Origin: Lachnospiraceae bacterium
GTDB lineage: Bacteria > Bacillota > Clostridia > Lachnospirales > Lachnospiraceae
Length of the DNA: 64,000 nucleotides
Direction: 5' to 3'
NCBI GenBank assembly: GCA_029012365.1
Contig: JAQXLY010000018.1
Coordinates: 61,554-125,553 of the forward strand
Made by a program: the position numbers and the translations under genes
Notes under the pieces: model-generated
What the model saw: only the letters and a program-made list of their open reading frames with translations
What the model was told of the DNA's origin: nothing
Database searches by the model: none
Part shown: piece by piece, positions 52,595 through 61,440 of the stretch
Position numbering within the stretch: the first letter of the stretch is position 1
How the letters are laid out: every line of letters starts with the position of its first letter

Positions 52595-53908
52595 TTACTT
52601 TTCCGTACAAAACTCCACCTTTTGTCCGTCGAGAATCATGTTCGTGGTTCTTACGGCACACATTTTTCCGCACATGGAGCAGGTATGTCTGTCTGCCGGC
52701 GGTGTACTTTCAAAATAGTCTCTCGCCTTCTCCGAGTCAACGGCTATTTTAAACATTTCCTCCCAATCCACCTTATGACGGGCATCCGCCATCTTATTGT
52801 CGAGGTCTCTCGCATGCGGAACTCCCTTCGCAATATCCGCAGCGTGGGCAGCGATTCTGGAAGCAATAATTCCTTCCTTCACATCATTTGCATCCGGCAG
52901 ACGAAGATGCTCCGCCGGTGTAACATAACAAAGGAAATCCGCACCGCTTGCCGCTGCAATTGCTCCGCCGATAGCAGACGTAATGTGGTCATAGCCCGGA
53001 AAAATATCGGTCACCAAAGGCCCCAGTACATAAAACGGTGCCTCATGGCAAATCCGCTTTTCGAGCTGCATATTTGCAGCAATCTCGTTCATTGCCATAT
53101 GTCCCGGACCTTCTACCATCACCTGTACATCCTTTTCCCATGCGCGCTTTGTCAGATTGCCCAGCTCAATCAGCTCGGAAATCTGTCCCGCATCGGTACT
53201 GTCATCGATACAGCCCGGACGAAGAGCATCACCGAGACTTATGGTAACGTCATACTCTCTTAATATTTCAAGCACCTCGTCATAATGCTCATAAAACGGA
53301 TTCTCGTTTCCTGTCATCTCCATCCATGCAAAAAGCAGGGAGCCTCCTCTGGAAACAATATTCATCTTACGCTTTTCTCTCTTAAAAGCTTCCACGGTAC
53401 GGCGGTTAATTCCTGCATGAATTGTCATAAAATCCACGCCCTCCTCCGCATGTGCCCGTACAACCTTCAGAAAATCCTCTGCTGTTATTTCAAGCAAATC
53501 CTTTTCCAGATAACCGATGGCATCATACATCGGCACGGTACCTATCATTGCCGGAGACATTTCAATCAGCTGCCTGCGGAATGTATTTGTTTTTCCGTAA
53601 TTGGACAAATCCATAATTGCCTCTGCTCCGAATCTTAAAGCTGTCCTTACCTTTTCCATTTCACTGTCATAATTATTACAGTCACCGGACACACCGAGAT
53701 TTACATTTATTTTTGTACGAAGTCCTTTTCCGATACCTTCTGCTGAAAGAGACGTGTGCCTTACGTTTGCGGGAATCGCAATCTGTCCTAACGCAACAAG
53801 CTCACAAATTTTCTCCGGTTCGGTGTATTCCTTTTTTGCTACCAGCTCCATTTCCGGGGTAATTATCCCCTTTTTGGCAGCCTCCATCTGTGTTTTGTAA
53901 GTTCGCAT
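52595..53908 (-). CDS. thiC: Phosphomethylpyrimidine synthase
   Basis: 437 residues. Radical SAM enzyme with its cluster motif at the C-terminus ([11 protein letters not shown], pattern CxxCx4C), and [27 protein letters not shown] as in all ThiC. It turns aminoimidazole ribotide into HMP phosphate. It is the short, clostridial form without the N-terminal domain of plants and E. coli. First gene behind the TPP riboswitch; ATG at 53908 follows AAAGGAGG. Confidence 0.97.
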   Translation of the reverse strand: MRTYKTQMEAAKKGIITPEMELVAKKEYTEPEKICELVALGQIAIPANVRHTSLSAEGIGKGLRTKINVNLGVSGDCNNYDSEMEKVRTALRFGAEAIMDLSNYGKTNTFRRQLIEMSPAMIGTVPMYDAIGYLEKDLLEITAEDFLKVVRAHAEEGVDFMTIHAGINRRTVEAFKREKRKMNIVSRGGSLLFAWMEMTGNENPFYEHYDEVLEILREYDVTISLGDALRPGCIDDSTDAGQISELIELGNLTKRAWEKDVQVMVEGPGHMAMNEIAANMQLEKRICHEAPFYVLGPLVTDIFPGYDHITSAIGGAIAAASGADFLCYVTPAEHLRLPDANDVKEGIIASRIAAHAADIAKGVPHARDLDNKMADARHKVDWEEMFKIAVDSEKARDYFESTPPADRHTCSMCGKMCAVRTTNMILDGQKVEFCTEK

Positions 53909-53944
53909 ATTTTTCCTCCTTTATTTTTCTTTGAGATTGCGCAG

Positions 53945-53971
53945 AAAAAAGAGAGCCCCAATGGGACTCTC
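53945..53971 (-). terminator. Expression-platform terminator of the TPP riboswitch
   Basis: On the minus strand, GAGAGTCCC (53971-53963) pairs with GGGGCTCTC (53959-53951) over ATT, then TTTTTT (53950-53945). It lies just after the aptamer and 37 bases before thiC. Confidence 0.9.
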
Positions 53972-53983
53972 CGTAATAAAATC

Positions 53984-54080
53984 ATAGTATGACTTCCTAC
54001 GGCGGCATTATCCGCATCAGGTTAAAGGGTCGAAGTTCGATTACTTCCTCTCAGCCTGCTTTCACAAGCTCCCCTGTATT
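53984..54080 (-). ncRNA. TPP (Thi-box) riboswitch aptamer
   Basis: The minus strand has the conserved THI elements in order: GGGGAGC near 54075, GCTGAGAGG near 54055, ACCCTTTAACCTGAT near 54025 and GGATAATGCC ending in GTAGGAAG near 53995. A terminator follows, so thiamin diphosphate binding would stop transcription of the thi genes. Confidence 0.95.
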
Positions 54081-54117
54081 TCTCTTTATTTCCATCAAGC
54101 ATCTTGATGACGCAATA

Positions 54118-54146
54118 ATTATATCGAATGTACTTTCACATGTCAA
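54118..54146 (-). promoter_or_regulatory. Consensus promoter of the thi operon
   Basis: TTGACA (54146-54141), a 17-base spacer and TATAAT (54123-54118) on the minus strand, both exact consensus, about 40 bases before the aptamer. Confidence 0.9.
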
Positions 54147-54153
54147 GAAAAAA

Positions 54154-54495
54154 CTAAAAGTTTCGTCCGTTCCAGCCCCAGTCGTTTACGCCGTGATAGG
54201 TCACATAAACCGCATTTCCCGGAATTCCAAGCTCCGTCTCAAAAAGCTTACAAATCTTTTCTGTAAGGCTTTCATAAGCACTGCGGGATGCTGCTCCGAA
54301 CAGGCTGACGGAAACATATGCCCCCTTTTCCAGCTTCTTTCCGCCCATATACAAGTCGTAATTGTCTTCAAAGCCTACCATTAAAAAGCTTTCCGGCTTT
54401 CCGATTACCGACACAAGCTTTCCGAATTCCGATTTTAATACGTCTTTCTTCTCCTGTGGTACAGATACTGTAATTTTTGAATCAATAAACGGCAT
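54154..54495 (-). CDS. MIF/tautomerase superfamily protein
   Basis: 113 residues from the ATG at 54495, chosen so that Pro follows Met as the catalytic Pro1 (MPFIDSKITVSV), with AAAGGAG nine bases before. The overall length, SFLMVGFEDNYDLYMGGK near the middle and TYHGVNDWGWNGRNF at the end match bacterial homologues of macrophage migration inhibitory factor. The CxxC redox motif of animal MIF is absent. Tautomerase activity is likely; the natural substrate is unknown. Own promoter at 54562-54590. Confidence 0.88.
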   Translation of the reverse strand: MPFIDSKITVSVPQEKKDVLKSEFGKLVSVIGKPESFLMVGFEDNYDLYMGGKKLEKGAYVSVSLFGAASRSAYESLTEKICKLFETELGIPGNAVYVTYHGVNDWGWNGRNF

Positions 54496-54561
54496 AATCA
54501 AAAACTCCTTTCTTCAATATATTGCTGTTTCCCAATAGCTCCTTGCTTTGCCTCCCTAAAC

Positions 54562-54590
54562 AGTATACCAGTATCCGGCTAAATTGTAAA
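54562..54590 (-). promoter_or_regulatory. Promoter of the MIF-like gene
   Basis: TTTACA (54590-54585), 17-base spacer, TATACT (54567-54562) on the minus strand. Confidence 0.65.
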
Positions 54591-54735
54591 CCATTGCGAT
54601 TCACTTTACATAACAAATAAAGAGAATAATTCCGGCTCTTTCCGCACACCATACCTCCGAAAGAAAGCATCAAATAAAAAGGACTACGACAACATTGAAC
54701 CGCTGCCGGAGTCCACTCGTCCGAGAAAGGACGGT

Positions 54736-54761
54736 CCGGGAGGGGAATAAGCCCCTCCCGG
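54736..54761. terminator. Strong GC hairpin in the gap between the permease and MIF-like genes
   Basis: CCGGGAGGGG (54736-54745) pairs perfectly with CCCCTCCCGG (54752-54761) over 6 bases. A second small hairpin (CGTCC/GGACG) lies at about 54718-54733. The T-rich side is on the plus strand, where no gene ends; on the minus strand it would end the permease transcript without a clear T-run. The rest of the gap (54496-54735) holds only the MIF promoter. Confidence 0.55.
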
Positions 54762-54788
54762 CAATATTTCTTTCATTTTCCCGCCTTT

Positions 54789-55568
54789 TTAAAGGTTCCT
54801 GCTTATGTTCACTGCCAGTATCGCTGCTCCGATGACAATCAGAATGATTCCCGTTATGCGGTTCAACGTCTCAGCCGATGCCTTGTTTGCTATTTTGGCA
54901 GCAATCCTAGCCCACAAAAACGTCGATAACACACACACAACAAGACAAAATATATTCGGCATACCGTCAATAGCAAAGTGACTGACTGCTCCCGTCAAAG
55001 CAGTAAAGGACATAACAAAGACGCTGGTACCTACCGCTGTTTTTAACTCATAACCAAGCACCGTTGTCAGTACAAGCAACATCATCATACCGCCGCCTGC
55101 ACCGACAAATCCACATATAAAGCCAATCAGACATCCGGTAAACACAGAGCGCAGCACCTTCTGCCTTGCGTCCAGTGCATCCATGCTTTCCTTTGTTGTC
55201 ATTACAGGCTTTACGATAAATTTTACTCCCAGCAGCATAGTCATCACTACCGAGAAGCTGCCCATCGTGCTATTCGGCACCTTGCTTGATACAAAGCTTC
55301 CGATTGCTGTAAAGATCAGGACAAACACCATCATGACAACGCCGTTTTTAATATCAAGATTCTTATTTTTTCCGTAAGTATAAGCACTGACACCGCTGGC
55401 AAGCACATCACTGGCAAGGGCAATTCCAACCGCCTCATATGCCGGCATTCCCAGAAATGTAATTAACATGGGGCTGATTGCCGCAGCGGCACTCATTCCC
55501 GCAAACCCGGTACCGAGCCCTGCTGCAATACCGGCAATAAAACATATGATAAAATCGAACAACTCCAT
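54789..55568 (-). CDS. TauE/SafE family permease
   Basis: 259 residues from the ATG at 55568 (MELFDFIICFIAGIAAGLGTGFAGMSAAAAISPML); earlier in-frame codons lack support. Seven to eight hydrophobic segments, with two repeats of the GxGxGFxG pattern (GTGFAG and GFVGAGGGM). The family moves sulfite, sulfoacetate, organosulfonates or other anions. Substrate unknown. It follows the glycosidase gene by 68 bases. Confidence 0.88.
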   Translation of the reverse strand: MELFDFIICFIAGIAAGLGTGFAGMSAAAAISPMLITFLGMPAYEAVGIALASDVLASGVSAYTYGKNKNLDIKNGVVMMVFVLIFTAIGSFVSSKVPNSTMGSFSVVMTMLLGVKFIVKPVMTTKESMDALDARQKVLRSVFTGCLIGFICGFVGAGGGMMMLLVLTTVLGYELKTAVGTSVFVMSFTALTGAVSHFAIDGMPNIFCLVVCVLSTFLWARIAAKIANKASAETLNRITGIILIVIGAAILAVNISRNL

Positions 55569-55636
55569 AACCTTCCATTCCTCACTTATATCGTGCGATA
55601 CCACGTTCCACTCCCAATGTCATCCGTCATGAAAAT

Positions 55637-57397
55637 CTACTGACATCCCTCCTTATCCTTAGAGCGTATCACATCAAGGTTCGGTACATCCGCATAGATA
55701 ATTGGGTTACGGTAAGTCGTTTCCACCTGAAGGGTCGTTTCGACATGGCGCATCGCCTGATTCAGGGACATATCCTCCGTCATATCAAGAACCGGCTCAT
55801 CATCAATATCAAAGTGTACCTGCCTGATACCGCTGCAGCGGGGCGCATCTACTCCCGGTCTTGCATGATAGGTGTTCCAGATGTCTCCGTTCTCATCCTC
55901 CACATATGCATTGTGCCCTGTTCCGTATTCACCCGGAACACTGCGCGAGGTCAGAATCGGATAATTTGCCTTTTTCCAGTTTGATGCATTCAGAATAGTT
56001 CTTCCGTGTCCGATGGACAATAATCCAACCACATAAGACGTATCAACCGCTGCCGCAGAATATGTAATATACAGCATATTCTCTCTTTTCAGTGCAAACG
56101 GGCCTTCCACCACGAAGGTATGATTATTCTCCCAGCCATACTCCGGCTTCGTGAGTATAACAGGGTCACTTGCAAGCTTCCAGGGCTCACACGGATTCAG
56201 CTTTGCGATATACAGCCATGCACCCAGGTCCTTTGGCAAAAACTGTCTTTGGGACCAGATGACATAATCACTGCCCTCCCATACGAAATGTGTCATATCA
56301 AGTGTAATCTCTTTGCCGGCTTCACAGATATCACTTCCGTCCGCACGTACAATCCGGCGCGGTGCCTCCCAGTCCTCCTTCACAATAGGATTGCCGCCGT
56401 CTTTTAATATCATCACACGGCTCTCTTCCTCAAAGAAGGGTCCCGGAGTTGCGGCATGCATGATACATAATCTTCCGCCGATCACATGGAACTCCGGTGC
56501 CCACAAAAGTCCTCCGATTCCTTCATATGTCGTACTGTCAAGAATCAGGTTTTCCTTTGCATTCACCAGCTCCGGAATCGAATCTGCCTCGCGAATATAC
56601 ATCGTATGCTCATGGTCCGCGTCATAAGTCGCAATAAAGTAATATTTGTTGTTCCATTTTCCGATACAAGGGTCTGCGTGATTCCTTGCAACAGGAAAAG
56701 CAAAGGTGTCCTGATGAAGTGTTCCTTCTACCCTGTATTCACCCGGTGTCGCAAAATCCACGCCGTCCAGCTTCCAATCCACTACCGCGGTGCTTACGGT
56801 TCCGTCGGAAAAAATCTTATTTGCCTTAATCCCACAGAATTCCTCCCTTGTTCCGGCAAGAACCTTTTCCGGAAATACCGTCTCTACATGATGCGCGGTG
56901 ATAAATTTATTCTTCAGACGCTTCGCAAGCTCATCCGAAATCTCAATACAGTTGCACAAATGCGCACCCTCAGGGAGTCCTCTTAAATCCTTAACTTCAT
57001 CTACGCTTTTTCCGGAATCCCAAAGCTCTGTCAAAGCCTTATATTCCTCAGTCGGTTCCTTTAAGCCCTGCTCCGTATAAGTCACAAAATCATCGGTAGT
57101 AAAAGACAATACCTTTCCTGTACTTTCTTCATCAGGCTCTCCATCGGCTAAGGTACGAATTGCCGTAATTTCAAAGCCGCCATCCGCGAGAGGTTTCATA
57201 TACGGATATTTCATACTCTTTGGATTTAAGGAACCATCCTCATTCTCCGTTGCTTTTGCAAACAAAATTCCACTGTTATGATTCAGTACAACAGGTGTGC
57301 CATCCTCTTCCAGCATAAGATGCATACTATATGCAAGTCTCGGATCATAATAAACACTGTCAATCGGTTCTCTGGTATAACACCACAATTTCTTCAT
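55637..57397 (-). CDS. GH43-type glycoside hydrolase with an N-terminal extension
   Basis: 586 residues from the ATG at 57397 behind AAAGGAGG. Residues about 1-235 are an accessory region; the five-blade propeller lies after it. HADPCIGKWNNKYYFIATYD carries the usual catalytic base Asp, LLWAPEFHVIGGRLCIMH is the WAPE block and TFVVEGPFALKRENMLYITYSA holds the acid Glu. GH43 enzymes remove arabinose or xylose from plant glycans; the exact bond is not readable. No signal peptide is seen, so it would act inside the cell on imported oligosaccharides, in line with the importer upstream. It has its own promoter with a LacI-like palindrome. Confidence 0.85.
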   Translation of the reverse strand: MKKLWCYTREPIDSVYYDPRLAYSMHLMLEEDGTPVVLNHNSGILFAKATENEDGSLNPKSMKYPYMKPLADGGFEITAIRTLADGEPDEESTGKVLSFTTDDFVTYTEQGLKEPTEEYKALTELWDSGKSVDEVKDLRGLPEGAHLCNCIEISDELAKRLKNKFITAHHVETVFPEKVLAGTREEFCGIKANKIFSDGTVSTAVVDWKLDGVDFATPGEYRVEGTLHQDTFAFPVARNHADPCIGKWNNKYYFIATYDADHEHTMYIREADSIPELVNAKENLILDSTTYEGIGGLLWAPEFHVIGGRLCIMHAATPGPFFEEESRVMILKDGGNPIVKEDWEAPRRIVRADGSDICEAGKEITLDMTHFVWEGSDYVIWSQRQFLPKDLGAWLYIAKLNPCEPWKLASDPVILTKPEYGWENNHTFVVEGPFALKRENMLYITYSAAAVDTSYVVGLLSIGHGRTILNASNWKKANYPILTSRSVPGEYGTGHNAYVEDENGDIWNTYHARPGVDAPRCSGIRQVHFDIDDEPVLDMTEDMSLNQAMRHVETTLQVETTYRNPIIYADVPNLDVIRSKDKEGCQ

Positions 57398-57550
57398 ATT
57401 GTCCTCCTTTATAAAAGCACGTATCTGTCTGCTATATATACGGCCTGGCATCGGCAAAGTGCCCACGCTCAATGTCCACGACAGCAGTTCCAAATTCAAA
57501 TGCATCATGCTTATAGTTGTTTACAGCGCCATGCTGAATCCACCAATCAA

Positions 57551-57591
57551 AATATACCAGTTTTGGTCTGTATTTGTCAACCGGTTGACAA
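57551..57591 (-). promoter_or_regulatory. Promoter of the GH43 gene with a LacI-like 18-bp palindrome
   Basis: On the minus strand, TTGACA (57580-57575), 18-base spacer and TATATT (57556-57551). TTGTCAACCGGTTGACAA (57574-57591) is a perfect palindrome that includes the -35. It fits LacI-family operators in symmetry and size. No LacI-type gene is in the window. Confidence 0.75.
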
Positions 57592-57620
57592 CACCGGCAG
57601 AGCCAGTCGGAATAAAGAGC

Positions 57621-57653
57621 AAAAAAACAACCGCAGCATTTATGCCGCGGCTG
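57621..57653 (-). terminator. Intrinsic terminator after the solute-binding protein gene
   Basis: On the minus strand, CAGCCGCGGCA (57653-57643) pairs with TGCTGCGGTTG (57638-57628, two G-U pairs), then seven T. Confidence 0.9.
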
Positions 57654-57675
57654 TCTTTTAGGGTATTATGAAAAA

Positions 57676-59319
57676 TTACTTCAATGTATCGGAATCACCG
57701 AAGAACTGCTTCCACTTCTGCTCACGCTCAGCCTTGATAGCCTCGCCGCCTGCGGACATATAATCCTTCATGTACTCATCCCAAACCTTATCGAAATCAG
57801 CCACAGAAGCTACAACTGCGTTATCGTAAAGCTGATCTCTCTTTGCACTAAGGGTATCACCGACACCCTGTTCTGCCTCGATTGCACCAACATTGACATT
57901 CTTGCCGACTCTGAGGTCAGTGTTTGCGATGGTGTGTGCCTTTACAACATCCTCCGGATCAATTCCCGGATAGTTGAGTGCTCTGGACTTGTTAGTAAGC
58001 TCATCACTCACAAGCTTAAGACCATTACAGGTAATGGTATAGTCAATGTTCATACCGGAGTTCTGGATATCATTTCCGGTAGCTGCCTGAATTGCGATTG
58101 CGCCGTCGGCAGTAACCGTATGGTTGATGCCTTCATCACCGATCTGCAGGTACTGAATGTGCTCCGGATCACTGATCCAGTCAAGGTAAAGCATGGAAGC
58201 AAGCGGCTCATCGTTCGTCGTCGGGAAGAAAATCTTACGATCAATCGGTCCGGATACGAACTTAGTGTAGCCACCATTCTTATCCTCGAAGCAGTCGATT
58301 GCTACAAACTTTGCATTCTCGCCAACCTCTCTCTTAAGGTTTGCATTGATGCTGTCCTCACCGTTACGATACGGATAATCCCAGTTGTGAGTGAAAGCAC
58401 CTACATAGCCTGCCTTCATCATGGAATCCTCTGTGGTATCACCACTGCCGTACAATGCGAAATCCTTCCACATAAGCCCCATGTTGTACCACTTATTCAA
58501 AAGTCTGATTGCCTCTTTGGTGCCGTTCTGAGTTACCTTTCTGTCATCAAAGCCGTTGATGTAGTATTCCTTATCGGACATCTTCGGATCAAGGAAAGAT
58601 TCAATCAGGGTCGCAGCTCTCCAGCCTACATCATAGCTTACGGAGTACGGAATCATCTTGTCGGCATCTGCACCAAGCAGGGTCTCTGCATTGTCTCTGA
58701 ATGCAACAAGCATTGCCTCAAACTCAGCCTTTGTGGTCGGAGCCTTCATACCAAGCTTATCCAGCCAGTCCTGACGAACGAAGGTGAGTACGCGGTTGCT
58801 GACTGCAAGCTTTGCCTCGATTGCCCAAAGTGTACCGTCCTGCGGATCCTTATCCCAGTTAATGTTGGTCTCGGTCAGCCAGTTCCAGAGATTCGGAAGC
58901 TCATCCTTATATTCGGTTACATATGTGCTCAAATCGATAACGCCGCCCATCTGTGCGTAGGTCTGAATCGTCGGATAGCTGTAAGTAACACAGATGTCCG
59001 GAGCTTCCTTTGCTGCAAGAAGGTTGTTGATATCATCAACCTCAGTCCAGCGCGGAACCTTCTTAAACGTAACCTCTACATTGTGATCTTCGAGCATACC
59101 CTTCTTGATATACTCAGTGAACTTATTGTTCTCCGGGTCAGAGCCGCCGTCGTTACCACGGTCATAAATCTCTACGGTAATTTTCTTGGTCTCTTTGAAC
59201 TTGCCGTCTACAAGCTCGTCACTCCCCTTAGAGACGCTCTTTCCGTCTTTTCCGCCACATGCAGCCATAGATAAAACCATGACGCCTGCAAGCAGAAGTG
59301 ATACTAACTTCTTCTTCAT
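57676..59319 (-). CDS. Oligosaccharide ABC transporter solute-binding lipoprotein
   Basis: 547 residues. Lipoprotein signal with the lipobox LSMAAC (Cys21) then GGKDGKS. The long type-1 extracellular binding fold (ICVTYSYPTIQTYAQMGGVIDLSTY near the front) fits the LplA/YtcQ group that works with LplB/LplC-type permeases. It delivers a sugar to the two permeases encoded upstream; no ATPase gene is here, so a shared MsmK-like ATPase is likely. ATG at 59319 with GGGAGG. Confidence 0.92.
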   Translation of the reverse strand: MKKKLVSLLLAGVMVLSMAACGGKDGKSVSKGSDELVDGKFKETKKITVEIYDRGNDGGSDPENNKFTEYIKKGMLEDHNVEVTFKKVPRWTEVDDINNLLAAKEAPDICVTYSYPTIQTYAQMGGVIDLSTYVTEYKDELPNLWNWLTETNINWDKDPQDGTLWAIEAKLAVSNRVLTFVRQDWLDKLGMKAPTTKAEFEAMLVAFRDNAETLLGADADKMIPYSVSYDVGWRAATLIESFLDPKMSDKEYYINGFDDRKVTQNGTKEAIRLLNKWYNMGLMWKDFALYGSGDTTEDSMMKAGYVGAFTHNWDYPYRNGEDSINANLKREVGENAKFVAIDCFEDKNGGYTKFVSGPIDRKIFFPTTNDEPLASMLYLDWISDPEHIQYLQIGDEGINHTVTADGAIAIQAATGNDIQNSGMNIDYTITCNGLKLVSDELTNKSRALNYPGIDPEDVVKAHTIANTDLRVGKNVNVGAIEAEQGVGDTLSAKRDQLYDNAVVASVADFDKVWDEYMKDYMSAGGEAIKAEREQKWKQFFGDSDTLK

Positions 59320-59395
59320 ATTTTTCCTCCCTTGCTTAAAAGAAATAATTATGATAGTTTATATGAATTTACAGGATATCCTGCCAATTCCAAAA

Positions 59396-60268
59396 TCACT
59401 CCTTCACCGCTCCGAGTGTCACACCGTGAATGAAATATTTCTGCAGCCACGGATAAATCATAAGAATCGGAACGGTCGAAAACATAACGATTGCAGCCTT
59501 TAAGGACTCCGAAAGTCCCGGAGCGGAAAAGCCCTCTTGCGTCGCCACCTCCACCTGATTAATGTTGTTCAGGATGTTGTACAACAGCAGCTGCAGCGGA
59601 TAATACTTTGCCTCACGCATATATACCAACGCATCCGAATAACCGTTCCAGCGCCCTACCGCGTAAAACAGTGCAAGAGTTGCCATAACGGGTTTGGACA
59701 GCGGTACATAAATCTTAATCAGAATCTGGAAGAATGTCGCACCGTCAATCTCTGCCGATTCGCGAAGACTCTCCGGAATGCTGTAGAAAAAACTCCTCAT
59801 AATAATCATATTAAATACGCTCAGACAGCTCGGAAGTATCAGTACCAACGGATGGCTTAAAAGATTCAGCTTCTGCATCAGAAGGTAATTCGGAATCGCA
59901 CCTGCGTTAAAAAACATGGTAATTGTAATAAACACATTGATAAACCCGCGTCCCTTTAACTTATCAAAAATCAGCGGATATGCACAGAGTGTCGTCATAG
60001 TCAGCGACAGCAGTGTACAGACAATCGTTAAAAATACTGTCCATACGAAGGATTTTAAATACTTCGGGTCGTTTAAAACTGTAGCGTATGCATCAAGATT
60101 GAAGCCCTTCGGCCACAGATAAATCTCATTTTTTATCAGGTAGCTGGAGCCACTGAGTGACTTTGCAAGCAGGTTCAGCATCGGTGCAAGACAAATCACA
60201 CCAATAAAAATACAAAATATTACAAAAATCCAATCCCAAACTTTATCAGCGGTTGATTTTATTTTCAT
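59396..60268 (-). CDS. Sugar ABC transporter permease, LplC-like
   Basis: 290 residues with six hydrophobic segments. The coupling motif ESLRESAEIDGATFFQILIKIYVPLSKPVMATL (EAA loop) is intact. It forms the membrane channel with the permease upstream. ATG at 60268 behind GGAGGGG, 33 bases after the other permease. Confidence 0.93.
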   Translation of the reverse strand: MKIKSTADKVWDWIFVIFCIFIGVICLAPMLNLLAKSLSGSSYLIKNEIYLWPKGFNLDAYATVLNDPKYLKSFVWTVFLTIVCTLLSLTMTTLCAYPLIFDKLKGRGFINVFITITMFFNAGAIPNYLLMQKLNLLSHPLVLILPSCLSVFNMIIMRSFFYSIPESLRESAEIDGATFFQILIKIYVPLSKPVMATLALFYAVGRWNGYSDALVYMREAKYYPLQLLLYNILNNINQVEVATQEGFSAPGLSESLKAAIVMFSTVPILMIYPWLQKYFIHGVTLGAVKE

Positions 60269-60301
60269 GTTAATCCCCTCCGGAAAAAATGCATTTCTTA
60301 A

Positions 60302-61243
60302 TTACCAGATACCGCGTTCTCCAAGCCGGCGTGAAATCCAGTTTGCCATCAGCAGGAAAAATACGCCTACAACCGACTGGAACAGACCTACCGCTGTTGT
60401 CAGCGAGAACTGCAGACCCCTGATACCCACACGGTATACATAGGTGGAAATAACATCTGCAACCTTCATAACCAGAGGATTCTGGAATGCAAACGGCCGG
60501 TCAAAGCTACTGCCCAGAATATTACCGAGATTCATAATAAGAAGCACTACAATCGTCGGCTTGATGCCCGGCAGAGTAACATGCCACATCTTGCGGAAGC
60601 GCCCCGCTCCGTCCACGGAGGCTGCCTCATAAAGCTCAGGGTTAATACCCGCAATCGCTGCGAGATACACGATAGAGCCCCATCCGAAATTCTGCCATAC
60701 GCCAAACCCGATATATGTACCGACCCAGTGCTTTTCTTCATTGAGGAACGGGATTGCCTCACCGCCCAGATCCTTGATAATCATATTCACCAGACCGGCG
60801 TTCGGTGCAAAAAGCTGCAGTGCCAGACTGGCAATGATAACCCAGGAAAGGAAATGCGGCATGTACGCAATCGTCTGAATCACACGCTTAAACTTCTTGA
60901 AACAAAGCTCATTGATAATCAGCGCGAAAATAATCGGTGCCGGGAAACCTATAATCAGATCCAGCAGATTCAGCGTCAGTGTATTGCGGAGTGCATAGCG
61001 GAAATCATTGTTGCTGAATGCTTTGATAAAATACTCAAAGCCGTGATTTTTCGCCCAAGGCATCTCCCACACACTCTGAACGATGCTGTACTTTTTGAAC
61101 GCGACCTGAACATAAATCATCGGTGCATACTTAAATATTATCAGATACAACATCGGCAATGCCAGCAAAGCATACAGCTGCCAATATCGTTTCATATATG
61201 CACGGGGGGTCATTCTGGTTTTTGCCACTTTATTCTTCTTCAT
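60302..61243 (-). CDS. Sugar ABC transporter permease, LplB-like
   Basis: 313 residues from the ATG at 61243 (a GTG just before is possible). Six hydrophobic segments; EAA loop PELYEAASVDGAGRFRKMWHVTLPGIKPTIVVLL. YMKRYWQLYALLALPMLYLIIFKYAPMIYVQVAFKKYS is typical of LplB/YtfP-type permeases of the CUT1 class. First gene of the importer unit, divergent from the AraC regulator. Confidence 0.93.
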   Translation of the reverse strand: MKKNKVAKTRMTPRAYMKRYWQLYALLALPMLYLIIFKYAPMIYVQVAFKKYSIVQSVWEMPWAKNHGFEYFIKAFSNNDFRYALRNTLTLNLLDLIIGFPAPIIFALIINELCFKKFKRVIQTIAYMPHFLSWVIIASLALQLFAPNAGLVNMIIKDLGGEAIPFLNEEKHWVGTYIGFGVWQNFGWGSIVYLAAIAGINPELYEAASVDGAGRFRKMWHVTLPGIKPTIVVLLIMNLGNILGSSFDRPFAFQNPLVMKVADVISTYVYRVGIRGLQFSLTTAVGLFQSVVGVFFLLMANWISRRLGERGIW

Positions 61244-61292
61244 CACAAAATCCCTCTCAATATATTGTGCTTGTTTCTCATTGATATATCCG

Positions 61293-61301
61293 ATTATATC
61301 A
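61293..61301 (-). promoter_or_regulatory. Extended -10 promoter of the importer unit
   Basis: TGATATAAT on the minus strand (61301-61293) is a full extended -10; no good -35 is seen, which suits activation by the divergent AraC protein. Confidence 0.5.
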
Positions 61302-61341
61302 CAAAAAGTAATTTATTTCCTTGTAAAAATAACAATATACA

Positions 61342-61370
61342 TTGCATATATCACTCTTTTGTTATATAAT
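61342..61370 (+). promoter_or_regulatory. Promoter of the AraC regulator gene
   Basis: TTGCAT at 61342-61347, 17-base spacer, TATAAT at 61365-61370; about 70 bases before the start. Confidence 0.65.
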
Positions 61371-61440
61371 ATTACCGATAAACAGTGTTTTTTTCTTAAC
61401 TCTTTTATGCAAATTACACTACATTAGGGGAGAATATATC

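Noticed and set aside
53945..54080. Considered as a simple attenuator or protein-binding leader
   Set aside because: The conserved Thi-box elements are all present in order, so it is listed as a TPP riboswitch with its terminator.
54700..54765. Possible riboswitch or self-cleaving ribozyme
   Set aside because: I compared it with hammerhead, twister, fluoride, guanidine, ZTP and yybP-ykoY patterns from memory and found no match to their conserved bases.
57934..59274. 446-codon plus-strand open frame
   Set aside because: It lies wholly opposite the solute-binding protein gene, which has a lipobox, family motifs and a good ribosome binding site. The antisense reading shows no domain.
60581..61369. 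262-codon plus-strand open frame
   Set aside because: Antisense to the sugar permease gene, His/Gln/Asn-rich and without a start signal.
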